DNA of 64,000 nt from Palleronia salina (GCF_900141995.1 NZ_FQZA01000003.1:310001-374000); one strand, 5' to 3'. Positions 49,926 through 59,597 are shown, counted from the stretch's first letter. The notes: generated from the sequence alone by a model not told the origin. Program-made: numbers and translations.

Positions 49926-51206
49926 ATGCCGCCCGACACTCTCTGGCACGACAGCAGCGCCGAACCCGCGCCGGGCACGTCGTTGCAAACCGATATGCGC
50001 GTCGACCTGGCGGTGATCGGCGGCGGTTTCACCGGCTGTTCCGCCGCGCTCGAGGCCGCGGGGCAGGGCGCATCGGTCGCCCTGTTCGAGGCGGGCGAGA
50101 TCGGCGACGGCGGATCGGGCCGCAACGTGGGGCTGGTGAACGCGGGGCTCTGGCTGCCGCCCGACGCCATCGCCCAGGCCATCGGCGCGGAGGAGGCCGG
50201 ACGGCTGGTCGACCTGCTGGCGGGCGCGCCGGACCGGGTGTTCGACCTGATCGACCGCCACGGCATCGACTGCGCGGCGCTGCGGGCGGGGACGCTTCAT
50301 TGCGCCCACGCGCCCGGGGCATTGAACGGCCTGCGCGACCGGCTGGCGCAAGGAAACCGTCTAGGGGCCCCGCTGCGGCTGCTGGATTCGGACGAGACCG
50401 CCCGGCGCACCGGCGCGACCGGCCTTGCCGGGGCGCTGTTCGATCCGCGGGCGGGCACGATCCAGCCGCTGGCCTACGCCCGCGGCCTGGCGCGCGCAGC
50501 GGCCGCCGCCGGGGCGAAGATCCACGTGCAAAGCCCGGTGCGCCGCATCATCCGCCATGGGGAGGATTGGCGGCTCGAGGTTGGCGGACACACCGTCACC
50601 GCGCGGGCGGTCCTTCTGGCCACCAACGCCTATCACCGAGACCTGAGCGGGCCGGTGCGCCCGCGCTTCGTCACGGTGGGCTACTCGCAATTCGCCACCG
50701 ACCCGCTGCCCGGGGACTTGCGGGAACGGATCCTGCCCGGGGGCGAGGGCTGCTGGGACACCGCGCGGGTGATGAGCAGTTTCCGGGTGGACGGAGCGGG
50801 CCGGCTGATCCTCGGCGGTATCGGCGACCTGTCTCTGCCCGGCGGACGCATTCACCGGGCCTGGGCGCGCCGCAAGCTCGCCGCGCTGTTCCCCGAGGCG
50901 GCCCACCTGCCCTTCGCCCATGCGTGGTCGGGGCGCATCGCGATGACCGGCGACCACGTTCCGAAGATCGTGGCGTTCGGGCAGGACGCGCTGGCCGTGT
51001 TCGGCTACTCCGGCCGGGGCATCGGGCCCGGAACCGCGTTCGGCACGCTGGCCGCGCGGGCCCTGCTCGCCCGTGATCCCGCCCACCTGCCGTTGACGCC
51101 GGTGCCCTCGCACGACGAACCGTTCGCGCGCGGCCGGGCCGCCGCGTTCGAGCTGGGGGCCGGCGCCGTGCACGCGACGACGATGCTGCGGCGGGGGCGG
51201 GGCTAG
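49926..51206 (+). CDS. FAD-dependent amine/amino-acid oxidase (DadA/PuuB-like)
   Basis: 426-aa oxidoreductase of the DAO fold. FAD motif VDLAVIGGGFTGCSAALEAAG (about residue 28), FEAGEIGDGGSGRNVGLVNAGLW (the GSGRNxG pattern of gamma-glutamylputrescine oxidase and related enzymes), then AGTIQPLAYARGLARAAAAAGA, VLLATNAYHRDL, and the C-terminal FAD contact FGYSGRGIGPGTAFG. It oxidises a secondary amine or amino acid; the substrate is unknown. Divergent from the ABC1 kinase gene and followed by the RutR-like site of preT. Confidence 0.85.
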   Translation: MPPDTLWHDSSAEPAPGTSLQTDMRVDLAVIGGGFTGCSAALEAAGQGASVALFEAGEIGDGGSGRNVGLVNAGLWLPPDAIAQAIGAEEAGRLVDLLAGAPDRVFDLIDRHGIDCAALRAGTLHCAHAPGALNGLRDRLAQGNRLGAPLRLLDSDETARRTGATGLAGALFDPRAGTIQPLAYARGLARAAAAAGAKIHVQSPVRRIIRHGEDWRLEVGGHTVTARAVLLATNAYHRDLSGPVRPRFVTVGYSQFATDPLPGDLRERILPGGEGCWDTARVMSSFRVDGAGRLILGGIGDLSLPGGRIHRAWARRKLAALFPEAAHLPFAHAWSGRIAMTGDHVPKIVAFGQDALAVFGYSGRGIGPGTAFGTLAARALLARDPAHLPLTPVPSHDEPFARGRAAAFELGAGAVHATTMLRRGRG

Positions 51207-51235
51207 CGAAGGGGCCGTTCACATCCTGCCCAAAA

Positions 51236-51251
51236 TTTACCGTTTGATAAA
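51236..51251. promoter_or_regulatory. RutR-like operator upstream of preT
   Basis: TTTACCGTTTGATAAA, matching 10 of 14 defined bases of the RutR palindrome TTGACCA-N2-TGGTCAA and sharing TTTACCG with the site at 56802. It lies 51 bp before the preT start in a locally AT-rich stretch. Binding is inferred. Confidence 0.45.
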
Positions 51252-51301
51252 AAATTTTTTCGTGCAAAGCTCGATCCCGAACCAGCCGTTGAGGAGCGCG
51301 C

Positions 51302-52672
51302 ATGTCCAACCCCCTGACCCCCGGTATCGCCGCAGGCCGCCTGTCCGCCGACGAGATCGCCGAGAACTTCGCCGACCTGCACGCGCCGCTGGACATGCAC
51401 GAGGCGCGCGTCGCCGCCGACCGGTGCTATTTCTGCTACGACGCGCCCTGCGTCACCGCGTGCCCGACCGAGATCGACATCCCGCTGTTCATCCGCCAGA
51501 TCGCCAACGGCCAGCCCGAAAGCGCGGGGCGCACCATCCTGAACCAGAACATTCTTGGTGGCATGTGCGCGCGGGTCTGCCCGACCGAGGACCTGTGCGA
51601 AGGCGCCTGCGTGCGCGAGGCGGCCGAGGGCAAGCCGGTGCAGATCGGCCGGCTTCAGCGCCACGCCACCGACAGCGTGATGGCGCGGCAGGGCCACCCC
51701 TTCGACCGTGCGCCCGCGACGGGCAAGCGCGTGGCGGTGGTCGGCGCGGGGCCTGCGGGCTTGGCCTGCGCGCACCGGCTGGCCATGCGCGGCCATGATA
51801 TCGTGCTTTACGATGCCAAGGACAAGCCCGGCGGGCTTAACGAGTTCGGGATCGCCGCCTACAAGTCCACCGACGATTTCGCCGCGCGCGAAGTCGACTG
51901 GCTGTGCCAGATCGGCGGGATCGAGCTGAAGCCCGGCCACGCGCTGGGCCGCGACATCACGCTGGACGGTTTGAAGGCCGAGTTCGACGCCGTCTTCGTG
52001 GGCGTGGGCCTTGGCGGGGTGAACGACCTCGACGCGCCGGGGGCCGAGCGCGACGGTGTGCAGGACGCGGTGGGCTTCATCGCCGCGCTGCGCCAGGCCG
52101 ACGACTTGACCAAGCTGCCCGTGGGCCGCAACGTGGTCGTGATCGGCGGCGGCATGACGGCGGTGGACGCCTCCGTGCAGTCCAAGCTGCTGGGCGCCGA
52201 GAACGTGACCATCGCCTATCGTCGCGGCAAGGACCGCATGGGCGCCTCGGAATTCGAGCAGGACCTGGCCACGTCGAAGGGCGTGCGCATCATCTGCAAC
52301 GCGCAGCCGGTGGCGATCCATGGCAACGGCGCGGCCGCCGAGATCGAGTTGGAATACACCGCCGACGACGGATCGGGCCTCAAGGGCACGGGCGAGACGC
52401 TGCGCCTGCCCGCCGACCAGGTGTTCAAGGCCATCGGCCAGACGCTGACCTTCGAGGGCCTCGCGCTCGACGGCCGCAAGATCGCCGTGACCGGCGCCGG
52501 CCGCACCTCGGTCGAAGGCGTCTGGGCGGGCGGCGACTGCACGCCGGGCGACGACCTGACCGTCGTGGCGGTGGCCGAGGGGCGCGATGCGGCCGAGGAT
52601 ATCCACGCGACGCTCATGGGCGTCGCCGCGCCCGAAACCGGCGCCGTGATCGGCGAAGCGGCGCGTGCCTGA
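51302..52672 (+). CDS. preT: Dihydropyrimidine dehydrogenase, PreT subunit
   Basis: 456-aa flavoprotein/iron-sulfur subunit that takes electrons from NAD(P)H for PreA. N-terminal Cys clusters for Fe-S centres: [20 protein letters not shown] (about residues 43-62) and [21 protein letters not shown] (about residues 87-107). FAD-binding [19 protein letters not shown] (about residue 145) and the NAD(P) motif [21 protein letters not shown] (about residue 281). The layout is as in glutamate synthase small chain and E. coli PreT. It starts the operon preT-fpg-preA-glycerate kinase. A GGAG ribosome site precedes ATG 51302. Confidence 0.92.
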   Translation: MSNPLTPGIAAGRLSADEIAENFADLHAPLDMHEARVAADRCYFCYDAPCVTACPTEIDIPLFIRQIANGQPESAGRTILNQNILGGMCARVCPTEDLCEGACVREAAEGKPVQIGRLQRHATDSVMARQGHPFDRAPATGKRVAVVGAGPAGLACAHRLAMRGHDIVLYDAKDKPGGLNEFGIAAYKSTDDFAAREVDWLCQIGGIELKPGHALGRDITLDGLKAEFDAVFVGVGLGGVNDLDAPGAERDGVQDAVGFIAALRQADDLTKLPVGRNVVVIGGGMTAVDASVQSKLLGAENVTIAYRRGKDRMGASEFEQDLATSKGVRIICNAQPVAIHGNGAAAEIELEYTADDGSGLKGTGETLRLPADQVFKAIGQTLTFEGLALDGRKIAVTGAGRTSVEGVWAGGDCTPGDDLTVVAVAEGRDAAEDIHATLMGVAAPETGAVIGEAARA

Positions 52673-53453
52673 ACTTCCCGAGGTCGAGGCCGCGCGCCGC
52701 CGGATCGAACGCGGCGCGCTCAACCGCACGATCGAAGCGGTGACCTACGGCGACGACATCACGCATATGGACCTGCCCGACCGCGCGGCGCTGGACCGGT
52801 TCACGGGCACGCAATTCTCCACCGCCACGCGGCACGGCAAGTTCATCTTCGCGGGCACGCAGGGCGGGCCGTGGATGATGATCCACCTTGGCATGGCCGG
52901 ATCGATCCGCGTCATGGACGCGGACGAGGTCGACGCCGACTACATCCGGCTGACGGTTGCGTTCGAGGGCGGCACCCGCCTGACCTTCCGCGATCCGCGC
53001 AAGTTCGGCGAGATCGTCGTGGTCGAGGATGTCGAGGATTACGTGGCCGAACGCGGGCTTGGCCCAGATGCGCTGACCATCGGCGACAACGCGTTCGCCG
53101 ACGTGATCGGCGGCACGCGCGGGGCCGTGAAGTCCGCGCTGCTGGCGCAATCCAAGCTGGCCGGCGTCGGCAACCTCTGGGCGGACGAGTCGCTCTACCG
53201 CGCCGGAATCCTGCCCGACGCGCGGGCCTGCGACCTGGAGGCAGGCCGGATCGGGAAGCTGCATGGCGTCGTCGGCGACACGCTGAAGGCCGTCGTCGAT
53301 ACAGATGCCGTCTATTCGAAACTGCCCGCCGACTGGCTGATCCACCGCCGTGACGAGGGTGCCGATTGCGGGATCTGCGACGGCGCCATCGCGAAAACGA
53401 AGGTGGGCGGGCGCACGTCCTATTTCTGCCCGGACCACCAGACCGGGGCGTGA
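52665..53453 (+). CDS. Fpg/Nei-family DNA glycosylase within the pre operon
   Basis: 262-aa base-excision enzyme. GTG 52665 is chosen because the family needs Pro as residue 2 (the nucleophile, giving [13 protein letters not shown]); it overlaps preT by 8 nt. Further motifs: catalytic Lys in RHGKFIF (about residue 55), the wedge region MIHLGMAGSIRV, FRDPRKFGE with the Arg/Phe pair, and NLWADESLYRAGI. The zinc finger is CGICDGAIAKTKVGG then YFCPDHQ, so the fourth ligand is His in place of Cys. This sets it apart from canonical MutM. It probably removes oxidised bases; its placing in a pyrimidine operon is odd. Confidence 0.88.
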   Translation: MPELPEVEAARRRIERGALNRTIEAVTYGDDITHMDLPDRAALDRFTGTQFSTATRHGKFIFAGTQGGPWMMIHLGMAGSIRVMDADEVDADYIRLTVAFEGGTRLTFRDPRKFGEIVVVEDVEDYVAERGLGPDALTIGDNAFADVIGGTRGAVKSALLAQSKLAGVGNLWADESLYRAGILPDARACDLEAGRIGKLHGVVGDTLKAVVDTDAVYSKLPADWLIHRRDEGADCGICDGAIAKTKVGGRTSYFCPDHQTGA

Positions 53454-53509
53454 TACTGCGCGGCCGGATCCCGGGGCGCGTCCTGAATTGATGAACGGGA
53501 GGGCCTGAC

Positions 53510-54811
53510 ATGGCTGATCTGACGACCGATTTCGTGGGCATCAAGAGCCCCAACCCCTTCTGGCTGGCCTCGGCCCCGCCCACCGACAAGGAATACAACG
53601 TCCGCCGCGCCTTCGAGGCCGGCTGGGGCGGCGTCGTGTGGAAGACGCTGGGCGCCGAGGGCCCGCCCGTGGTCAACGTGAACGGCCCGCGCTACGGCGC
53701 GATCTGGGGCGCGGACCGCAGGCTTCTGGGACTGAACAACATCGAGCTCATCACCGACCGCCCGCTCGAGGTGAACCTCGAGGAAATGGCGCGGGTGAAG
53801 TCGGACTATCCCGACCGCGCGCTGATCGCGTCGATCATGGTGCCCTGCGAGGAAAGCGCCTGGAAGGCGATCCTGCCGCGGGTAATGGAAACGGGCGCCG
53901 ACGGGATCGAGCTGAACTTCGGCTGCCCCCACGGCATGGCCGAACGCGGCATGGGCAGCGCGGTGGGGCAGGTGCCCGAATACATCGAAATGGTCACCCG
54001 CTGGTGCAAGCAGTATTACGACCGCCCCGTGATCGTGAAGCTGACCCCCAACATCACCGACATCCGCAAGCCCGCCCAGGCGGCGAAGAACGGCGGTGCG
54101 GACGCGGTGAGCCTGATCAACACGATCAACTCGATCACCTCGGTCAATCTCGACACCATGTCGCCCGAGCCGTCCATCGACGGCAAGGGCAGCCATGGCG
54201 GCTATTGCGGCCCGGCGGTGAAGCCCATCGCCATGAACATGGTGGCCGAGATCGCCCGTGATCCCGAAACCCACGGCCTTCCGATCAGCGGCATCGGCGG
54301 GATCACCACCTGGCGCGACGCGGCCGAGTTCATGAGCCTCGGCGCGGGCAACGTGCAGGTCTGCACCGCCGCCATGACCTATGGCTTCCGCATCGTGGAA
54401 GAGATGAAGGCGGGCCTGTCGGCCTGGATGGACGAAAAGGGCTACGCCTCGGTCGCCGAGGTCGTGGGGCGCGCGGTGCCCAACGTCACCGACTGGCAGT
54501 ACCTGAACCTGAACTACGTCACCAAGGCGCGGATCAGCCAGGACGACTGCATCAAGTGCGGCCGCTGCTTCGCCGCCTGCGAGGACACGTCCCACCAGGC
54601 CATCGCCATGTCGCCGGACCGGACCTTCACCGTGATCGACGAGGAATGCGTGGCCTGCAACCTGTGCGTGGATGTGTGCCCGGTCGAGAACTGCATCACC
54701 ATGGAAGAGCTGCCCAAGGGCGCCGTCGACCCGCGCACAGGCAAGACCGTGGGCGACTATGCCAACTGGACGACGCACCCGAACAACCCCGCGGCGCAAG
54801 CGGCGGAGTGA
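53510..54811 (+). CDS. preA: Dihydropyrimidine dehydrogenase, PreA subunit
   Basis: 433-aa catalytic subunit that reduces uracil and thymine to 5,6-dihydropyrimidines. The DHODH-like FMN barrel shows NPFWLASAPPTDKEYNVRRAFEAGWGG, LNFGCPHGMAERGMGSAVGQ, KLTPNITDI, NTINSITS and SGIGGITTWRDAAEF. The C-terminal ferredoxin domain has two [4Fe-4S] motifs, CIKCGRCFAACED (about residue 347) and CVACNLCVDVCPVENC (about residue 380). The substrate loop reads SAVGQ in place of the ACGQ of mammalian DPD, as in other bacterial PreA proteins as far as I recall. Acts with PreT. Confidence 0.95.
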   Translation: MADLTTDFVGIKSPNPFWLASAPPTDKEYNVRRAFEAGWGGVVWKTLGAEGPPVVNVNGPRYGAIWGADRRLLGLNNIELITDRPLEVNLEEMARVKSDYPDRALIASIMVPCEESAWKAILPRVMETGADGIELNFGCPHGMAERGMGSAVGQVPEYIEMVTRWCKQYYDRPVIVKLTPNITDIRKPAQAAKNGGADAVSLINTINSITSVNLDTMSPEPSIDGKGSHGGYCGPAVKPIAMNMVAEIARDPETHGLPISGIGGITTWRDAAEFMSLGAGNVQVCTAAMTYGFRIVEEMKAGLSAWMDEKGYASVAEVVGRAVPNVTDWQYLNLNYVTKARISQDDCIKCGRCFAACEDTSHQAIAMSPDRTFTVIDEECVACNLCVDVCPVENCITMEELPKGAVDPRTGKTVGDYANWTTHPNNPAAQAAE

Positions 54812-54814
54812 CGG

Positions 54815-56089
54815 GTGGATGACGCCGACCGCCGTCTGCTGACGGACCTGTTCGACGCGGCCGTCGCCGCGGCGGACCCCGCTCGCGCCATCGCGCGCGC
54901 CATGCCCGCGCCGCCCAAGGGGCGCACGGTCGTGGTGGGCTGCGGCAAGGGCGCGGCGCAGCTGGCCGCGGCGTTCGACGCGGCGTGGGAGGGGGACCTG
55001 ACCGGCGTCGTCGTCACGCGTTATGGCTACGCGACCGACGCAGGCCGTATCCGGGTGATGGAGGCGTCGCACCCCGTGCCCGACGCGGCCGGGCTCGAGG
55101 CATCACGGGCGCTGATGGACGCGGTGTCGGGGCTTGGCCCGGACGACCTGGTGGTCGCGCTCATCTGCGGCGGGGGATCGGCCCTTCTGCCGCTGCCGCC
55201 CGAGGGGATGGATCTCGACGATGAACGCGCGCTGAACGAGGCGCTTCTGGCCTCGGGCGCGCCCATCGGCGTGATGAACGCCATCCGCAAGCACGCCAGC
55301 CGGATCAAGGGCGGACGCCTCGCCGCCGCCGCGCATCCGGCGCGGGTCGTATCACTGGTCGTGTCGGACGTGCCGGGCGATGATCCGGCCGAGGTCGCGT
55401 CGGGGCCCACGGTACCGTCGGCTGTCACGCTGGAAGAGACCCGCGCGCTGATCGAAAGCTACGGGATCGACCTGCCCGAGATCATCCGCGGCCACCTGGA
55501 AACCGACGCTGCCCGCGCGCCCGCGCCGGGCGACGACGTGTTCGCGGGAAACGAGGTCCACGTGGTCGCCTCGGCCAGCATCTCGCTCGAGGCCGCGGCG
55601 GCGCGGGCGCGCGAAGCGGGCTACGACGCCGTAATCCTGTCGGACGCGATCGAGGGCGAGGCGCGGGACGTTGGCCAGGTTCACGCCGCCATCGCGCGCG
55701 AGGTGGCCATGCGCGGGCGGCCCTTCTCCGCGCCGGTCGTGATCCTGTCGGGGGGCGAGACCACGGTCAGCCTGCGCGGCAAGGGGGGGCGCGGAGGGCG
55801 CAACACCGAGTTCCTGTTGTCCTTCGCGCGGGCCATCGACGGGCTGCCGGGCATCGCCGCGCTGGCCGCCGATACCGATGGTATCGACGGGTCCGAAGAC
55901 AACGCTGGCGCCTTCGCGACCGGCGACACGGCGGCGGCCTTGCGTGCGGCTGGTGTCGATCCGGGCGGCGCGTTGGGGCGCAACGATGCCTGGGGTGCGT
56001 TCGAAGCTGTGGATGCGCTGTTCGTGCCCGGTCCCACCGGCACCAACGTGAACGACTTTCGCGCGATCCTCGTCCGCGCCGCCGACTAG
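54815..56089 (+). CDS. Glycerate 2-kinase (TtuD/GckA, MOFRL family)
   Basis: 424 aa from a GTG 3 bases after the preA stop. The family pattern is seen as [52 protein letters not shown] (about residue 116), [33 protein letters not shown] and the C-terminal MOFRL segment [28 protein letters not shown]. Phosphorylates D-glycerate to 2-phosphoglycerate; some members are annotated as hydroxypyruvate reductase. Its place after preA suggests co-expression but there is no obvious step for it in uracil breakdown. Convergent with the TetR gene, overlapping by 4 nt. Confidence 0.9.
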   Translation: MDDADRRLLTDLFDAAVAAADPARAIARAMPAPPKGRTVVVGCGKGAAQLAAAFDAAWEGDLTGVVVTRYGYATDAGRIRVMEASHPVPDAAGLEASRALMDAVSGLGPDDLVVALICGGGSALLPLPPEGMDLDDERALNEALLASGAPIGVMNAIRKHASRIKGGRLAAAAHPARVVSLVVSDVPGDDPAEVASGPTVPSAVTLEETRALIESYGIDLPEIIRGHLETDAARAPAPGDDVFAGNEVHVVASASISLEAAAARAREAGYDAVILSDAIEGEARDVGQVHAAIAREVAMRGRPFSAPVVILSGGETTVSLRGKGGRGGRNTEFLLSFARAIDGLPGIAALAADTDGIDGSEDNAGAFATGDTAAALRAAGVDPGGALGRNDAWGAFEAVDALFVPGPTGTNVNDFRAILVRAAD

Positions 56090-56688
56090 GCGCCCGGCCG
56101 CAGCAGGCGGTCGAAGAGCTTCGTCAGGTGTGCCTCGGCCCCCCGCAGCGGGTCGTCGGTATCGAGCACCGCGCGCACCTGCACATCGAAATCGGCGTAG
56201 TGCTGGGTCAGTGCCCAGACCGACATGATGGTGTGATGCGGGTCCACCTGCGCCAGCCGCCCCTCGGCCACCCAGTCGGCGATCAGCGCGGCGGCGCCGT
56301 CGACGAGGTCGCGCAGGGTGCTGGCCAGCGTGTCGTCGATATGCGGCGCGCCAGACAGGATCTCGTTCGCGAACAGCCGGCTTTCGCGCGGGTAGTCGCG
56401 GCTCAGCGCCAGCTTGCGCCGAACGTAGTCCAGCATCTCGTCCAGAGGCTCGCCCGCCGGATCGATGTCGCGCAGCGGCTCGAGCCAAGCATCCATCAGC
56501 TGCAACAGAAGCGCGCGGTGGATCGCCTCTTTCGACTGGAAATAATAGAGCAGGTTGGGCTTCGACAGGCCCGCCTCGCCGGCGATCTGGTCCAGTGTTG
56601 CGCCGCGGAAGCCATAGCGCGAGAATACCTCGAGCCCGGCGTCGAGAATGGCGGCCCGGTTGCGGGACTGGATGCGCGTCTCAGGCAT
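56086..56688 (-). CDS. rutR: TetR-family regulator, RutR-like
   Basis: 200-aa repressor. The HTH is [51 protein letters not shown] (SKPNLLYYF is the RutR-type recognition helix). The C-terminal ligand domain includes [13 protein letters not shown] and [20 protein letters not shown], close to RutR's C-terminal domain, which binds uracil or thymine. ATG 56688 is taken as the start; a TTG start at 56745 would add 19 residues, and neither has a clear ribosome site. It faces the amidohydrolase gene over a region with a RutR-like palindrome and should control this locus. Confidence 0.85.
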   Translation of the reverse strand: MPETRIQSRNRAAILDAGLEVFSRYGFRGATLDQIAGEAGLSKPNLLYYFQSKEAIHRALLLQLMDAWLEPLRDIDPAGEPLDEMLDYVRRKLALSRDYPRESRLFANEILSGAPHIDDTLASTLRDLVDGAAALIADWVAEGRLAQVDPHHTIMSVWALTQHYADFDVQVRAVLDTDDPLRGAEAHLTKLFDRLLRPGA

Positions 56689-56801
56689 TTGCGGGACGGC
56701 CAAGCTTCGTGCGTCGCGGGCGCATTCCGCCGGTTTTTTGAGCAATTGCCGCCTGCATGGTCGCGATCCTTGACTGGTTCCGAACCTCTGTTAGCGTGCA
56801 T

Positions 56802-56817
56802 TTTACCGATTGGTCAA
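56802..56817. promoter_or_regulatory. RutR-like operator in the rutR/amidohydrolase divergent region
   Basis: TTTACCGATTGGTCAA, matching 12 of 14 defined bases of the RutR palindrome TTGACCA-N2-TGGTCAA. It lies 20 bp before the amidohydrolase ATG, well placed for repression that pyrimidine would relieve. Confidence 0.6.
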
Positions 56818-56836
56818 ATCATTGCGAGGACGCCCC

Positions 56837-58093
56837 ATGCCCCCAGCCGCCCCCGGTGAAAACATGCGCATTAACGGCGACCGGCTGTGGGACAGCTTGA
56901 TGGACATGGCGAAGATCGGACCCGGCGTCGCGGGCGGCAACAACCGCCAGACGCTGACCGATGACGATGCGCGGGGCCGCGCGCTGTTCCAGGCCTGGTG
57001 CGAGGATGCGGGCTGTACCATGGGCCTCGACCAGATGGGCAACATGTTCGCGCGGCGCGAGGGGACGGACCCCGACGCGCTGCCGGTCTACGTGGGCAGC
57101 CACCTCGACACCCAGCCCACCGGTGGCAAGTACGACGGCGTGCTGGGCGTGCTGGGCGGACTCGAGATCATCCGCAGCCTCAATGATCTGGGCGTGAAGA
57201 CGAAACATCCGATCGTGGTGACGAACTTCACCAACGAGGAGGGCACCCGCTTCGCGCCCGCCATGCTCAGCTCGGGCGTCTTCGCCGGCATCCACGAGCA
57301 GGACTGGGCCTATGCGAGGACCGACGCCAAGGGCCTGAGCTTCGGCGACGAGCTGGAGCGGATCGGCTGGAAGGGCGCGGAAGAGGTCGGCGCCCGCAAG
57401 ATGCACGCCTTCTTCGAGCTGCATATCGAGCAGGGCCCGATTCTCGAAGCCGAGGGCAAGGATATCGGCGTGGTCACGCACGGGCAGGGCCTGTGGTGGC
57501 TCCAGATCACGCTGACCGGCAAGGACAGCCACACCGGCTCGACCCCCATGAACATGCGCAAGAACGCCGGGCTCGGCATGGCGCGCATCCTCGAGCGCGT
57601 GCACGAGATCGCGATGGAGGCGCAGCCCGACGCCGTGGGCGCGGCGGGCCATATCGACGTCTACCCGAACTCACGCAACGTGATCCCCGGCAAGGTGGTC
57701 TTCACCGTGGATTTCCGCTCGCCCGACCAGGCCAAGCTCGACGGCATGAAGGCGCGGCTGGAAGAGGAAGGCCCGAAGATCGCCGAGGACCTGGGCCTGG
57801 GCTTCGAGATCGAGACCGCCGGCCATTTCGACCCCGTGACCTTCGACGAGGGCTGCGTGAAGGCGGTCCGCGACGCGGCCGAGCGGCTGGGCTATTCGCA
57901 CCGCGACATCGTCTCGGGCGCGGGCCACGATGCCTGCTGGATCAACCGCGTGGCCCCCACCGCGATGGTCATGTGCCCCTGCGTCGACGGGCTGAGCCAC
58001 AACGAGGCCGAGGAAATCACCAAGGACTGGGCCAAGGCCGGCGCCGACGTGCTGCTGCACGCGGTGGTCGAGACGGCCGTGGTCGAGGCGTAG
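56837..58093 (+). CDS. Beta-ureidopropionase / N-carbamoyl amidohydrolase (Zn, M20 family)
   Basis: 418-aa zinc amidohydrolase of the hydantoinase/carbamoylase family. The metal-site motifs are GSHLDTQPTGGKYDGVLGVLGGLE (His and Asp), NFTNEEGTRFAPAML (Glu pair) and FFELHIEQGPILE (His), with the dimerisation domain at HTGSTPMNMRKNAGLGMARI and the C-terminal SGAGHDACWI (last His). It cleaves N-carbamoyl-beta-alanine to beta-alanine, CO2 and ammonia, the third step of reductive pyrimidine degradation. ATG 56837 is preceded by GCGAGGA. It starts the hydrolase-hydA-ABC transporter operon. Confidence 0.88.
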   Translation: MPPAAPGENMRINGDRLWDSLMDMAKIGPGVAGGNNRQTLTDDDARGRALFQAWCEDAGCTMGLDQMGNMFARREGTDPDALPVYVGSHLDTQPTGGKYDGVLGVLGGLEIIRSLNDLGVKTKHPIVVTNFTNEEGTRFAPAMLSSGVFAGIHEQDWAYARTDAKGLSFGDELERIGWKGAEEVGARKMHAFFELHIEQGPILEAEGKDIGVVTHGQGLWWLQITLTGKDSHTGSTPMNMRKNAGLGMARILERVHEIAMEAQPDAVGAAGHIDVYPNSRNVIPGKVVFTVDFRSPDQAKLDGMKARLEEEGPKIAEDLGLGFEIETAGHFDPVTFDEGCVKAVRDAAERLGYSHRDIVSGAGHDACWINRVAPTAMVMCPCVDGLSHNEAEEITKDWAKAGADVLLHAVVETAVVEA

Positions 58094-58142
58094 GCGCAAC
58101 CGCCCCCACGCGTCGCGCCCTCAACAAACAGGGAGAATGCCA

Positions 58143-59597
58143 ATGACCAAAGTCATCAAGAACGGCACCATCGTCACCCACGATCTGACCTACAAGGCGG
58201 ACGTCCTGGTCGACGGCGGCAAGATCATCGAGATCGGCGAAGGGCTGACCGGCGACGAGGAAATCGACGCCACGGGCTGCTACGTCATGCCCGGCGGGAT
58301 CGACCCGCATACCCATCTCGAGATGCCGTTCATGGGCACCTATTCCGCCGATGATTTCGAGTCCGGCACCCGCGCGGCGCTGGCTGGCGGCACGACGATG
58401 GTCGTCGACTTCGCGCTGCCCAGCCCCGGCCAAGGGCTGCTCGACGCGCTGAAGATGTGGGACAACAAGTCGACGCGCGCGCATTGCGACTATTCCTTCC
58501 ACATGGCCGTGACGTGGTGGGGCGAGCAGGTCTTCGACGAGATGGAGACCGTCGTGAAGGAGCGCGGCATCAACACCTTCAAGCACTTCATGGCCTACAA
58601 GGGCGCGCTGATGGTGCAGGATGACGAGATGTACGCCTCGTTCCAGCGGTTGGCGGAACTCGGCGCCATCGCCATGGTCCACGCCGAGAACGGCGACGTG
58701 GTGGCGGATCTGTCGGCCAAGCTGCTGGCCGAGGGCAATAACGGCCCCGAGGGCCATGCCTATTCCCGTCCGCCCCAGGTCGAGGGCGAGGCGACGAACC
58801 GCGCGATCATGATCGCCGACATGGCGGGCGTGCCGCTCTACGTCGTGCACACCTCGTGCGAGGACAGCCACGAGGCCATCCGCCGCGCGCGCCAGCAGGG
58901 CAAGCGCGTCTGGGGCGAGCCGCTGATCCAGCACCTGACGCTGGACGAGTCCGAATACTTCAACCAGGACTGGGACCACGCCGCGCGCCGGGTGATGTCG
59001 CCGCCCTTCCGCAACAAGCAGCACCAGGACAGCCTGTGGGCCGGGCTGCAGGCGGGGTCGCTGTCGGTCGTGGCCACCGACCATTGCGCATTCACCACCG
59101 ATCAGAAGCGCACCGGCATCGGCGATTTCACCAAGATCCCGAATGGGACCGGCGGGCTCGAGGACCGGATGCCGATGCTCTGGACCCACGGGGTGGGCAC
59201 CGGGCGGCTGACCCCGAACGAGTTCGTGGCGATCACGTCGGCCAACATCGCGAAGATCCTCAACTGCTATCCCCGCAAGGGCGCGATCCGCGTTGGCAGC
59301 GACGCCGACATCGTCGTCTGGGATCCCGAGGCCGAGAAGACGATCACCGCGGGCGCGCAGCAGTCGGCCATCGACTACAACGTGTTCGAGGGCAAGAAGG
59401 TGAAGGGCCTGCCGCGCTATACCCTGTCGAAGGGCCGCGTGATGTTCGACACCGGCAAGATGCTGGGCCAGGAAGGCCACGGCGAATTCGTCAAACGCGC
59501 GCCCCTGGGCGAGGTCAACAAGGCGCTGTCGTCGTGGAAGCAGATCACCGCGCCGCGGCCGGTGGAACGCTCGGGCATCCCGGCGAGCGGGGTGTGA
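58143..59597 (+). CDS. hydA: Dihydropyrimidinase
   Basis: 484-aa cyclic amidohydrolase that opens dihydrouracil and dihydrothymine. The metal-site motif is GGIDPHTHLEMPFMGTYSADDF (about residue 58), the carboxylated Lys lies in TFKHFMAYKGALMV (about residue 148), then His ligands in VHAENGDVV and YVVHTSCEDSHEAI, the Asp in ATDHCAF and the composite-domain closing GAIRVGSDADIVVWDP. ATG 58143 is preferred to 58137 because AGGGAG is 7 bases upstream. The stop overlaps the ABC ATPase start by 1 nt (TGATG). Confidence 0.95.
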   Translation: MTKVIKNGTIVTHDLTYKADVLVDGGKIIEIGEGLTGDEEIDATGCYVMPGGIDPHTHLEMPFMGTYSADDFESGTRAALAGGTTMVVDFALPSPGQGLLDALKMWDNKSTRAHCDYSFHMAVTWWGEQVFDEMETVVKERGINTFKHFMAYKGALMVQDDEMYASFQRLAELGAIAMVHAENGDVVADLSAKLLAEGNNGPEGHAYSRPPQVEGEATNRAIMIADMAGVPLYVVHTSCEDSHEAIRRARQQGKRVWGEPLIQHLTLDESEYFNQDWDHAARRVMSPPFRNKQHQDSLWAGLQAGSLSVVATDHCAFTTDQKRTGIGDFTKIPNGTGGLEDRMPMLWTHGVGTGRLTPNEFVAITSANIAKILNCYPRKGAIRVGSDADIVVWDPEAEKTITAGAQQSAIDYNVFEGKKVKGLPRYTLSKGRVMFDTGKMLGQEGHGEFVKRAPLGEVNKALSSWKQITAPRPVERSGIPASGV

